Origin: Deltaproteobacteria bacterium GWC2_55_46 | GTDB lineage: Bacteria; Desulfobacterota; GWC2-55-46 | Direction: 5' to 3' | Assembly: GCA_001595385.3 (NCBI GenBank) | Contig: LVEI03000001.1 | Coordinates: 2,075,501-2,139,500 of the forward strand | DNA length: 64,000 nucleotides | Shown here: positions 1 through 7,375 of the stretch, piece by piece | How positions within the stretch are numbered: the stretch's first letter is position 1 | Layout: every line of letters begins with the position of its first letter | Notes under the pieces: model-generated | Told to the model about the DNA's origin: nothing | What the model saw: the letters and a program-made list of their open reading frames with translations, nothing else | The model's database searches: none | Made by a program: the position numbers and the translations under genes

Positions 1-131
1 TTGACCAGTATCCGCTCGCCGCGCTTAACCAGGCCCGCGATGCCTCCGAGAAGGGTTACGGCTTCGGTAACGGATGCCTCTACCGAAGCTCTTTCATATG
101 AACGGCATCTTTTGATTGCGACCCTGGACAC
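1..131 (-). CDS. DUF362 family protein, 5' part only
   Basis: The reading frame begins with a GTG at 129-131 and runs off the left edge of the window. A GGAAGG ribosome binding site lies a few bases upstream of the GTG. The 43 or so visible residues start MSRVAIKRCRSYERASVEAS and continue with a lGGi..lvKrGERiLvK pattern. This is the hallmark N-terminus of DUF362 proteins (VaxVrCxsY, then GGI, then a VKPGxrVLxKPN-like block). Family members often carry a ferredoxin domain further on, but none can be seen here. Function is unknown. The gene is divergent from nothing visible and lies downstream of the GGDEF gene on the same strand, 97 bases away, so it could be the last gene of the tol transcript. 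Confidence 0.6.
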   Translation of the reverse strand, partial: MSRVAIKRCRSYERASVEASVTEAVTLLGGIAGLVKRGERILV

Positions 132-227
132 AAAAGTCCTTCCATAAGAATGGCATGGCGGCCGTTATAAACGGCCAGATATCATTATGTCATGATGTTT
201 GGGATTTTTCCAGAATGAGTGGGGAAT

Positions 228-1184
228 TCAGGCTTCGACGGGTCCGGAGTCCTCGAAAACGGTCACCCGGTCCCTGCCCGCTGTCTTGGATGCGTACAGG
301 GCCTTGTCCGCGGCCCGCGTAAGCTCGTCTATCGTGATTATCCTGTCCTGGGGGTACAGTGCCAGCCCGGCGCTTACGGTTATACTTATCCCGGGGGCTA
401 CCGAGGAGAAGTCGTATTCCTTCACAAGCTTCCTGAACCTCTCAGCCGCCAGGAGAGCGCTTTGCGAGTCGGTGTTAAAAAGGCATATTATGAACTCTTC
501 CCCGCCGAACCGGGCAAGGAGCTCTCCCCCTCTTTTGCAGGAGTTGAAGAGGGCGCCGATCTCTTTCAATATCTCGTCCCCGGCGGCATGGCCGCAGGTG
601 TCGTTTACCTTCTTGAAGTGGTCTATGTCGAGCAGGAGGCAGGCTATCTTGAACCCGTGGCGGAGCCCCAGCGCCATCTGCGTCTTGACCGACTCGAAGA
701 AGTGGCGCCTGTTGTTGAGGCCCGTAAGCTCGTCCGTTACGGCGAGCTTTTCAAGGAGCGCGTTCTTCTCCTTCAACTCCTCCATGAGCCCCTTCATCCT
801 GAGGAGCGACTTTACCCTTGCTACCAGCTCCTCGTTATCAAAGGGCTTTATGAGGAAGTCGCTCGCCCCGAGATTGAAGCCCGCGAGTTTTTTCTTGAGG
901 GAGTCCTTCGTCCCTGAGATGAGGATTATGGGGATATCCCTGCCGTCTTCCATGGCGCGGATGGTAGAGATGAACCTGTAGCCGTTTATGCTCGGCATCT
1001 CTATATCCGTGATTATGAAACCGGGTTTATCCTCGACGAAGGACTTTATGGCGGCAAGGCCGTCTTCCGCCTCTATGAAAGATGAGAAGATATCCTTGAG
1101 GGCAGCACGTATGGCTGCCCTGGCCTGGCTTGAATCATCGACCAGCAGGACTTTTTCGTGAGCATGGTTGCTCGTCAGCATCAT
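228..1184 (-). CDS. Response regulator with GGDEF domain (diguanylate cyclase)
   Basis: The 318-residue protein has an N-terminal receiver (about residues 11-128) with the acidic pair D16/D17, phosphoacceptor D60 in FIITDIEMPS and K113 in the LIKPF motif. A short helix joins it to a GGDEF domain (about 145-315) with the active-site signature GGEEF at 227-231, so it should make cyclic di-GMP when phosphorylated. The inhibitory I-site position, five residues before GGEEF, reads RGGE (218-221) instead of RxxD, so product inhibition may be weak. It lies 58 bases after cpoB on the same strand and may be cotranscribed with the tol genes. The start is ATG ATG with only a weak ribosome binding site. 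Confidence 0.9.
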   Translation of the reverse strand: MMLTSNHAHEKVLLVDDSSQARAAIRAALKDIFSSFIEAEDGLAAIKSFVEDKPGFIITDIEMPSINGYRFISTIRAMEDGRDIPIILISGTKDSLKKKLAGFNLGASDFLIKPFDNEELVARVKSLLRMKGLMEELKEKNALLEKLAVTDELTGLNNRRHFFESVKTQMALGLRHGFKIACLLLDIDHFKKVNDTCGHAAGDEILKEIGALFNSCKRGGELLARFGGEEFIICLFNTDSQSALLAAERFRKLVKEYDFSSVAPGISITVSAGLALYPQDRIITIDELTRAADKALYASKTAGRDRVTVFEDSGPVEA

Positions 1185-1242
1185 CTTTTATCGACAGAGC
1201 GTAGTAAGAACTTGAAGAAAAAAGAGCGGTGGGGGGTGCGTC

Positions 1243-2190
1243 TTACCTGAGGGCGTCGAGCCTTTTCTTCGCGAGGTCGGCCTCAGTGGTATTGGGGTAC
1301 TTTTTCACGACGTCACGCAGGAGCACCCTGGCCTCTTTTTTGGCTCCTATCTTTTCAAAGGCGAAGCCCTGCTTCAGAAGCGACGCAGGGATCTTCTCGC
1401 TCTCAGGGTACTTCTTTACGGCCTTGTCGAATTCGAGTATCGCCATCTCCCAGTCGCCCTTGGCGTAATATATCTCCCCGAGCCAGTACTGGGCGTTGCC
1501 GGCGTATTTGTGCTCCGGGTAAGAGGAAAGGAACTTCTGGAAGGTCTCTACGGCCTTGGGGTATTCTTTTGAGGCTGTCTCCTTATAGCCCTTTTGATAG
1601 AGGGTCTCGGCCTCTCCGGGCCTTGTCTGCTTTTCATCGTTTGCTTTCGGCGCGGGCTCCCTCGCCTCTGTCAGCGCCTTTTCAAGCTGAGTGGCCTTCC
1701 TGTCAAGGGCCGCAACAGTTTCCATGACCTCGGCGTAAGTCTTGTCGTTATTCCGGAAGGAGGCCTCAAAGGAGGCGAGCCTGTCCTGGACCGACCTGAC
1801 CGAAGACTCGATCGAGGCGAGCTTCTGGTTAAGCGCCGCCGAGTCCTCCCCGGCGGCGCCGAGAGCGTCCATCATCTTTTCCCGGTCGTGGGCGCCTTCC
1901 TCGATATTGCCGTTGACCACGGACAACTCATTGCGTAGCTTGTCGAGGCCCAGGTTCGCGTCAGCCAGGCTCCTCTTGAGCACGTCAAGTTCTTCCCTGA
2001 TGGCAGGGATGCCGCCAGGGCCTTCGAGCTTCGCGAGCCTGTTCTTAAAGGACTCGTTATCTTTCCTGAGCCTGTCTACGTCGGTTATGAGCTGCTCCTG
2101 CTCGCCGGTCATTATGGGAAAGCCGGGGCCGCAGCCCTGTATGGCAAGCGTCAGGAACAATATCGATACGAAGAGCGCGCGTCTTTTCAT
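1243..2190 (-). CDS. cpoB: Tol-Pal system protein CpoB (YbgF), lipoprotein form
   Basis: This 315-residue periplasmic protein coordinates Tol-Pal constriction with septal peptidoglycan synthesis in the family. The N-terminus MKRRALFVSILFLTLAIQGC looks like a lipoprotein signal, so it is probably lipid-anchored, unlike the soluble E. coli protein. Residues about 30-175 are predicted coiled coil, the trimerisation region of the family. The C-terminal 120 residues are TPR repeats in the classic YbgF arrangement (YQKGY...YPKAVETFQKFL, then YWLGEIYYAKGDW). An in-frame start 54 bases further upstream would overlap pal. The ATG at 2190 leaves 8 bases after the pal stop and gives the signal peptide, so it is preferred. 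Confidence 0.9.
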   Translation of the reverse strand: MKRRALFVSILFLTLAIQGCGPGFPIMTGEQEQLITDVDRLRKDNESFKNRLAKLEGPGGIPAIREELDVLKRSLADANLGLDKLRNELSVVNGNIEEGAHDREKMMDALGAAGEDSAALNQKLASIESSVRSVQDRLASFEASFRNNDKTYAEVMETVAALDRKATQLEKALTEAREPAPKANDEKQTRPGEAETLYQKGYKETASKEYPKAVETFQKFLSSYPEHKYAGNAQYWLGEIYYAKGDWEMAILEFDKAVKKYPESEKIPASLLKQGFAFEKIGAKKEARVLLRDVVKKYPNTTEADLAKKRLDALR

Positions 2191-2198
2191 GGGTGGTC

Positions 2199-2813
2199 TT
2201 AGTTCGCTATTATGACGAACTCCGCCCTCCTGTTCTGTGACCATGTAGCTTCGTCATGCCCTTCGATGGCGGGTTTTTCCTCGCCGTAGCTCACCACGTC
2301 CATCCGGTCGACCTTTATCCCCATATCCTGGAGGTACTTAAGTATGCTCCGCGCCCTTTTGTCGCCGAGGGCGAGGTTGTAGTCGGTCTCACCGCGCTCG
2401 TCGGCATGCCCTTCGATCCTGACCTTTATCGCCGGGTTGATCCCGAGCCATTTGGCGTTCTTGGTCAGGTTGTCCATGTCGGTGTCCCTGACCGTGTAAT
2501 TGTCATAATCGAAATAGATGGTATAAAGATGTCCTTTTTCCATGGCCTTTGCCGTCAGGGTGTCGCCGCCGGGCGTTAAAGAGGCGTAGCTGCCGCCAAG
2601 CCTGGCGTCCGTGGTGCCCTTTATGTCCTCGGAGGTCACTCCCTCGGCTGATACCCCGGCCTCAGGCACGACCTCGGCGCCGGCTATCGCGGCGTCGTTT
2701 TTCTGCTGCGCGCCTCCGGCTATGTCCTCTGTCACGATCCTTTTTTCGCATCCCGCCATGAGCAATGCACCAAGAAAAACGGCAGGCAATATCTTTAAGA
2801 AGTCCTTTTTCAT
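2199..2813 (-). CDS. pal: Peptidoglycan-associated lipoprotein Pal
   Basis: This 204-residue outer-membrane lipoprotein has a signal ending in the lipobox LMAGC. A spacer of about 80 residues leads to an OmpA-like peptidoglycan-binding domain with the signature IYFDYDNYTVRDTD and, further on, RIEGHADERGETDYNLALG followed by RRAEFVI. It links the outer membrane to the cell wall and interacts with TolB. The ATG at 2813 is preceded by AAGGAGG at a spacing of about seven bases. A GTG nine bases further upstream overlaps that ribosome binding site and is unlikely to be the start. It sits between tolB and cpoB in the standard order. Confidence 0.95.
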   Translation of the reverse strand: MKKDFLKILPAVFLGALLMAGCEKRIVTEDIAGGAQQKNDAAIAGAEVVPEAGVSAEGVTSEDIKGTTDARLGGSYASLTPGGDTLTAKAMEKGHLYTIYFDYDNYTVRDTDMDNLTKNAKWLGINPAIKVRIEGHADERGETDYNLALGDKRARSILKYLQDMGIKVDRMDVVSYGEEKPAIEGHDEATWSQNRRAEFVIIAN

Positions 2814-2847
2814 TCTCAGCACCTCCTTGCGGTTGAAATGGTCCCGG

Positions 2848-4170
2848 TCACTTAAGGTAAGGCGACCAGGCGGGGGCCAGCTCGCCCCCGATACCAGTAT
2901 TAAGCCTCATTACCTCACCGCCGTCCGCGCGTATTATCTTGAGAGAAGCCGCGCCGCCGGCTGTAGAGCTATAGACGATGTTGCGGCTGTCAGGAGACCA
3001 CGACGGGTTCCTGTTGTTGCCTTCGAAAGTAAGCTGAGAGAGTCCATCGCCGTCAGGCCGCACGACCCAGATATTGAATTTTCCGCTATCGGAACGGGAT
3101 AAAGCGATCAGCTTGCCGTCCGGGGACCAGGACGGGCTCGAATTGTACTTGCCGCTGAATGTTATTCTCTTTGACTTCTTGGTAAGTAAGTCTAACACAT
3201 GAATCTGTGGATTTCCAGCGCTATCGGAAACATAGGCGAGTTTGGTGCCGTCCGGGGACCAGGCCGGCGAGACGTCTATACCGTGGTTGTCCGTAAGCTG
3301 GCTGTAGACCTTGGTCGCGAGGTCAAGGAGCATGAGCTCAGGGGACCTTTCCCCGGTAAGCGTAAGGGCCACCTTGCCGCCGTCAGGGGAGAACCTGCCG
3401 GCTATGTTTATGCCCGGTCTGGATGAAAGCGGCTCGTCTTTGCCGTTAGTAAGGTCGAGGAGGTACATGGCCGGGGTCCCTTTTTTGTAAGAGACATAAA
3501 GGGCCTTCCTGCCGTCCGGGGACCATTGGGGCGCGAGGTTTATCGACCTGTTCCTGGTGAGCTTCATGGCGTTTTTGCCGTCGTAGTCGGAGACGTATAT
3601 TTCCTTGTTGCCGCCGCTGCCGGATACGAAGAGTATCTTCGTGGTGAAGACCCCACGGGTGCCGGTAAGCTCCTCGTAGAGGGAATCAGAGAAGTAATGG
3701 ACAATCCTTCTCGGGTTCTTCGTTGACCCGACGAGCCTTTTGCCTATGACCTGCCTTTCAGTGGCCGTGTCGAAGAACCTCAGCTCAACGGTAAGCCTGT
3801 CGCCCTCGGCTATGAAGCCTCCCTTAAGGACCCCGTCAGCCCCGATGGCCCGCCAGTTCCTGAAGTTGGTCTCGGCCGCGGTAATGCCAGAAGTGTTCGG
3901 GTCCTCGAGATAGGCCGCCCTGTCTATGACGCTAAAAAAGCCCGAGAACCTCAAGTCGGTTATGGCTGCGTCCAGAAGATTTTTTTTGATAGCTTCCCGT
4001 TCGGCCTTCTCTGCCGGGCCTTGCGCCGGGGCGCCGAGGTCTTTAAACTCCGGGACGCCGATGGGGAGCTTCCTGAAGGCCGGGGCGGCCAGGTCGATGT
4101 AGACCTTTGCCCACGCGTCAGGGAGGAATACCGGGAAGAAGAGTATTATGGCTAAAAGGATCTTTTTCAT
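2848..4170 (-). CDS. tolB: Tol-Pal system periplasmic protein TolB
   Basis: This 440-residue protein has a cleavable signal (MKKILLAIILFFPVFLPDAWA). Its N-terminal alpha/beta domain (about 25-170) begins VYIDLAAPAFRKLPIGVPEF, as in other TolB proteins. A six-bladed beta-propeller follows, with repeated WSPDG motifs (QWSPDGRKALYVS, AWSPDGTKLAYVS, SWSPDGKLIALSR, SWSPDSRNIVYSS). It binds Pal and is controlled by TolA. The length matches the family (about 430). The start lies only 3 bases after the tolA stop, which fits translational coupling in the tol operon. Confidence 0.96.
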   Translation of the reverse strand: MKKILLAIILFFPVFLPDAWAKVYIDLAAPAFRKLPIGVPEFKDLGAPAQGPAEKAEREAIKKNLLDAAITDLRFSGFFSVIDRAAYLEDPNTSGITAAETNFRNWRAIGADGVLKGGFIAEGDRLTVELRFFDTATERQVIGKRLVGSTKNPRRIVHYFSDSLYEELTGTRGVFTTKILFVSGSGGNKEIYVSDYDGKNAMKLTRNRSINLAPQWSPDGRKALYVSYKKGTPAMYLLDLTNGKDEPLSSRPGINIAGRFSPDGGKVALTLTGERSPELMLLDLATKVYSQLTDNHGIDVSPAWSPDGTKLAYVSDSAGNPQIHVLDLLTKKSKRITFSGKYNSSPSWSPDGKLIALSRSDSGKFNIWVVRPDGDGLSQLTFEGNNRNPSWSPDSRNIVYSSTAGGAASLKIIRADGGEVMRLNTGIGGELAPAWSPYLK

Positions 4171-4173
4171 TTT

Positions 4174-5010
4174 TTATACGCAGCCAGGGCAGAACCTGAG
4201 GCCTGTTTCAAGATAGTTCCCTTCGAACTCGACCGGCAGGGGCGGGAAGGGGGATGCCTTCCAGACGGCGCTAAGGAGCGATTCGTCGAACGCCTGATTG
4301 CCGGAGCTTTTCTCTACAGCGGCCTCAAGTATCTTGCCGGACCTCGCTATTCTTATGGAGACTATCACCGATATACTCCGGTCCTTAAGGCCCGGCGGAT
4401 ATACCCAGTTGTTCTCGACACGCGCCTTTATTACCCCGTAGTAGGCCGGGTATCTGGACTCCAGGTTCGGCCTTTGCCCCGCGCCATATTCGCGGGCTTG
4501 CGTGGGCAGAGGGGGCGCTGCCTTGGTCTCGACCCTGGCGGCTTCGCGTGAGCTTATCTCGTCTTTAAGCTTCGCAAGGCGCTTCCTGCGCTCTTCCTCG
4601 GCCTGCAGCTTCTTCCTTATATCATCGACCCTGCCATCTACCAGCTCGTCATTTTTTCTGTTGCGGAGCTTATCGGATATGCTTTTTACCGCCTGATCGA
4701 CCGAAGGGCTCTTCTCTTTTATCTTGACGGTCTGAGCGCTCTTTTCAGGCGCCGCCTGAGCTCTGCTGGCGGCCTCATCAGGAGCTTTCGCGGCGGCCTC
4801 TTTCCTGGCCGGTATTTCTTTGGGCGCTCTCTTCTCCGTCCGTTCAGCCCTTGGCCCCGGCGATTGCACGAGGTCTACCGTGTAGACCGGGGTTATGAAG
4901 GCCCGCTTGGCCTCAGAGCCGAAGACAAAGACCGCTAAAGAGATAAGGGCCGCGTGGAAGATGGCGCTCCCGGCGACCGTCCTTCCGAAGCCCTTCATGG
5001 GCGTGTTCAT
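4174..5010 (-). CDS. tolA: TolA-like cell-envelope protein with TonB C-terminal domain
   Basis: This 278-residue protein has one N-terminal membrane segment (about residues 13-32, ending FVFGSE). A long Lys/Glu/Ala/Arg-rich helical periplasmic arm follows (about 55-175), then a TonB-type C-terminal domain (about 185-278, with YYGVIKARVENNWVYP and a FPPLP motif). It would transmit TolQR energy to TolB and Pal. The arm is shorter than in E. coli TolA (421 residues), as is usual outside Gammaproteobacteria. The ATG overlaps the tolR stop by four bases. The last residues are FCPGCV, so a CxxC lies at the very C-terminus. Confidence 0.88.
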   Translation of the reverse strand: MNTPMKGFGRTVAGSAIFHAALISLAVFVFGSEAKRAFITPVYTVDLVQSPGPRAERTEKRAPKEIPARKEAAAKAPDEAASRAQAAPEKSAQTVKIKEKSPSVDQAVKSISDKLRNRKNDELVDGRVDDIRKKLQAEEERRKRLAKLKDEISSREAARVETKAAPPLPTQAREYGAGQRPNLESRYPAYYGVIKARVENNWVYPPGLKDRSISVIVSIRIARSGKILEAAVEKSSGNQAFDESLLSAVWKASPFPPLPVEFEGNYLETGLRFCPGCV

Positions 5011-5420
5011 TGCCTTTGGCCGGAGGGCTCCGTGACCATGCCCACCTTGCTTATCCCGGCCTTCCTTATCTCCGCCATGGCGCCGGCGACAAACCCGTAC
5101 GGCACCGATTCATCCGCGCGGAGCAAGACCATCCTGGACTTGTCCCCGCTGGCTATGGCCTCGAGCTTGGCCCGGAGCTCTTTTTGCCTGAACTGCCTGC
5201 CGTTGAGGAATATCTTCCTGTTCCTGTCTATGGTGACCACAAGAGGCTCGTCCCCGGAGCTTATGGCTGTCGCCTCCACCTGAGGGAGGTTTACGTCAAG
5301 CCCTTCCTGCATCATGGGGGCCGTGACCATGAAGATGATGAGGAGGACCAGCATCACGTCGACGAGCGGAGTGACGTTTATCTGGGACATGAGCCTGTGG
5401 TTCCGGTTGCCTGTCACCAT
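5007..5420 (-). CDS. tolR: Biopolymer transport protein TolR (ExbD family)
   Basis: This 137-residue inner-membrane protein has one N-terminal membrane segment in INVTPLVDVMLVLLIIFMV. D21 is the conserved proton-path aspartate of ExbD/TolR proteins. The periplasmic domain follows, with LPQVEA and later ILLRADESVPYG-like sequence typical of the family. It pairs with TolQ as the proton-driven motor of the Tol system. It overlaps the tolA start by four bases and follows tolQ after 3 bases. Confidence 0.94.
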   Translation of the reverse strand: MVTGNRNHRLMSQINVTPLVDVMLVLLIIFMVTAPMMQEGLDVNLPQVEATAISSGDEPLVVTIDRNRKIFLNGRQFRQKELRAKLEAIASGDKSRMVLLRADESVPYGFVAGAMAEIRKAGISKVGMVTEPSGQRQ

Positions 5421-5423
5421 GCC

Positions 5424-6119
5424 CTATCCCTTTTTGCCGGCCTGCTTCTCGATAACGTTCATTATGTCGGAGGAGAAGTTGTTCATCTCCGTAGTAAGTC
5501 GCCCTATCCTCGTCACAAGGTGATTATAGCCCATGACCGCCGGTATCGCGGCCAGCAGCCCCATGGCTGTAGCCACAAGCGCTTCCGAGATGCCTGGGGC
5601 CACGACCGCCAGGTTGGCTGCGCCTTTCGCGCCGATGTCCCTGAATGAGGCCATTATGCCCCAGACGGTCCCGAACAGGCCTATGAACGGGGCGGTGTTG
5701 CCGGTTGTCGCGAGAAAGCCCAACGCGTATTCCACCCTGGCAGTCTCCGTGTCGATCGCCTTCCTGAGTATCCTCTGGAACCTCTCAAGGTCTTCTCTTT
5801 TAAGCCAGGGCTCCCCTCCGTCGGCGGATTTCATGAGCCCGGTTATCTCTGTGTACGCGGCCCCGAAGATGTTTACAAGGGGCGTATATTTATAGCCCTT
5901 GCTCGCGGCGGATAGATGCGCGAACTGGCGCTTTTCCCAGAAAAGGTCGTAGAAGGAGGCCGTCTCCTTCTCTATCTTTCTCAGGAGGAGCATCTTGTAC
6001 GCTATTATCGCCCATGAGAAGACCGAGAAGAACAGGAGGACGAGGAGCACGAACTTGACCATGGGGCCCGCGCTCAAAACCATCTCCCAGAGCCCCGAGT
6101 TAGCGGAAACTGAAGGCAT
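5424..6119 (-). CDS. tolQ: Tol-Pal motor subunit TolQ (MotA/TolQ/ExbB family)
   Basis: This 231-residue protein has three membrane segments: about 20-42 (VKFVLLVLLFFSVFSWAIIA), then a pair near 145-205. The latter lie in the family signature TTGNTAPFIGLFGTVWGIM. TolQ pentamers surround the TolR dimer and drive the motor. The ATG at 6119 has an AAGGAG ribosome binding site nine bases upstream. It is the first gene of the minus-strand tol operon. No convincing -35/-10 pair was found in the 290 bases between it and crcB. Confidence 0.95.
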   Translation of the reverse strand: MPSVSANSGLWEMVLSAGPMVKFVLLVLLFFSVFSWAIIAYKMLLLRKIEKETASFYDLFWEKRQFAHLSAASKGYKYTPLVNIFGAAYTEITGLMKSADGGEPWLKREDLERFQRILRKAIDTETARVEYALGFLATTGNTAPFIGLFGTVWGIMASFRDIGAKGAANLAVVAPGISEALVATAMGLLAAIPAVMGYNHLVTRIGRLTTEMNNFSSDIMNVIEKQAGKKG

Positions 6120-6413
6120 TACCTAATGTTCTCCTTTTTATTGCCTTTCTGGAAAGGCTTTTGAGAAAAACTTGTTATAGCCCATAGCTGGAGGGTGTTC
6201 TGTGACTTTAAAGGTAACATCATTATGGGCCGTAGTCAATCACATCCGGCCTGAAAGGCTCTCTTGAAATGGGCATGCAACGGCTGTCGCTCCGGGGAAA
6301 AAGCAGGGGGTCCGCCGGCGCGCTCAGCCGGTGACTCTTCAAAAAAAAAATTGCGTTGGGCGCGCGATTAAAATAGAATGTCCCGAGGGGCAGAAGGCCC
6401 CGTTGGTGTAAAA

Positions 6414-6788
6414 ATGTCCAAGCTCGTCCTCATAGCCGCGGCAGGCGCCGCCGGCACCCTTGCCAGGTACTTTCTTGGCGGCCTTGTCCAGAGGCTCTAC
6501 GGAGGCGCCTTCCCCTGGGGCACCTTCGCCGTGAACATGACCGGCACATTTCTTTTCGGGGTCGTCTGGGCGCTTGCCGAAGAGAGGCTCGTGATAAGCG
6601 GCGAGGCGAGGGCGATCGTCCTCGTAGGCTTCATGGGCGCCTTCACCACATTCTCGACCTTCATCTTCGAGACCGGCGAGCTCTTAAGGGACTCCCAATG
6701 GGCGCTTGCCATCGGCAACCTCGCCATTCAGAACATAACGGGCGTTATATTCCTTATCCTGGGCCTTGCCATCGGCAGGCTCCTATGA
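6414..6788 (+). CDS. crcB: Fluoride channel CrcB/FluC
   Basis: This 124-residue protein has four hydrophobic segments and the signature GAFTTFSTFIFETGEL of Fluc channels, with NMTGTFLFG earlier. It exports fluoride as a dual-topology dimer. The ATG at 6414 gives the usual start (MSKLVLIAAAGAAGTLARYF). An in-frame alternative begins 36 bases further upstream. The DUF190 gene starts 10 bases after its stop, so the two form an operon. The upstream region contains a small GC hairpin near 6317-6333, but nothing matching the fluoride riboswitch core. Confidence 0.93.
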   Translation: MSKLVLIAAAGAAGTLARYFLGGLVQRLYGGAFPWGTFAVNMTGTFLFGVVWALAEERLVISGEARAIVLVGFMGAFTTFSTFIFETGELLRDSQWALAIGNLAIQNITGVIFLILGLAIGRLL

Positions 6789-6798
6789 AGGAGGATAT

Positions 6799-7140
6799 AT
6801 GCAACTGCCGGAAGACGCGGAACTGCTGAGGGTCTTTATCGGGGAGAGCGACAAGTTCGAAGGCCGCCCGCTTTACCAGGCCATAGTAGAGGAGGCGCGG
6901 CGCCTGGGGCTCGCTGGCGCTACGGTCACAAGGGGGCTCATGGGCTTCGGAGTCCACAGCAGGCTCCACACCGTCAAGGTCCTTAGGCTCTCCGAAGACC
7001 TCCCGATAGTGGTAGAAATAGTCGACAAGCCAGGGCGTATAGAGTCCTTCCTGCCAACACTCGACGGAATGGTCGGCGACGGGCTCATAACGCTCGAAAA
7101 GATAAAGGTGATAGCTTACAGGGGCAGGAAAGAGTCCTAA
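6799..7140 (+). CDS. DUF190 family protein
   Basis: This 113-residue protein begins MQLPEDAELLRVFIGESDKF and contains ATVTRGLMGFGVHS and LPIVVEIVDKPGRIESFLP, the characteristic blocks of DUF190. The fold is related to PII-like ferredoxin domains. DUF190 genes are often found next to crcB, and that is the case here, so a role in sensing or modulating fluoride export is plausible but unproven. The ATG at 6799 is preceded by AAGGAGG at six bases. An in-frame start further upstream would overlap crcB without a ribosome binding site. Confidence 0.9.
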   Translation: MQLPEDAELLRVFIGESDKFEGRPLYQAIVEEARRLGLAGATVTRGLMGFGVHSRLHTVKVLRLSEDLPIVVEIVDKPGRIESFLPTLDGMVGDGLITLEKIKVIAYRGRKES

Positions 7141-7216
7141 AGGGCCTTCTATCATCTTGATGCCTCAAGCCATTTTCCCCTCGGTGATTATTTTTACACT
7201 TCTGTCCAATTTCCCC

Positions 7217-7270
7217 TTGACAGGCACAATATGTTGTGGTTTACTAACGCTCATACACAATATGGGCGAT
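7217..7270 (+). promoter_or_regulatory. nrdJ promoter with tandem NrdR boxes
   Basis: A -35 element TTGACA (7217-7222) and a -10 element TTTACT (7240-7245, four of six matches) are separated by 17 bases. The spacer contains the palindrome gCACAATATGTTGTGg (7224-7239), which fits the NrdR box consensus acaCwATATwTwGtgt. A second, half-conserved box aCACAATATgggcgat lies at 7255-7270. The two boxes start exactly 31 bases apart, the three-turn spacing typical of NrdR box pairs. NrdR bound there would block RNA polymerase, so nrdJ is probably repressed when dATP/ATP-loaded NrdR is active. No nrdR gene is in the window. Confidence 0.75.
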
Positions 7271-7375
7271 TACTCAGGTAAATCAACGACTTATTAAATC
7301 TGTGGGATCTACCCCTGCCTCCCCGGGCAGGGACCTTCCGCAACACTCAATAACAACACGCCTCAGGGGGTAAAA

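Noticed and set aside
199-981. Long plus-strand open frames opposite the GGDEF gene
   Set aside because: They are shadows of the strongly supported minus-strand gene.
6120-6413. Fluoride riboswitch upstream of crcB
   Set aside because: Only a small GC hairpin was found; the conserved core sequences of the fluoride riboswitch are not visible.
7141-7375. Cobalamin riboswitch upstream of the B12-dependent reductase
   Set aside because: No B12-box-like sequence is visible and the leader is short; NrdR boxes explain the region better.
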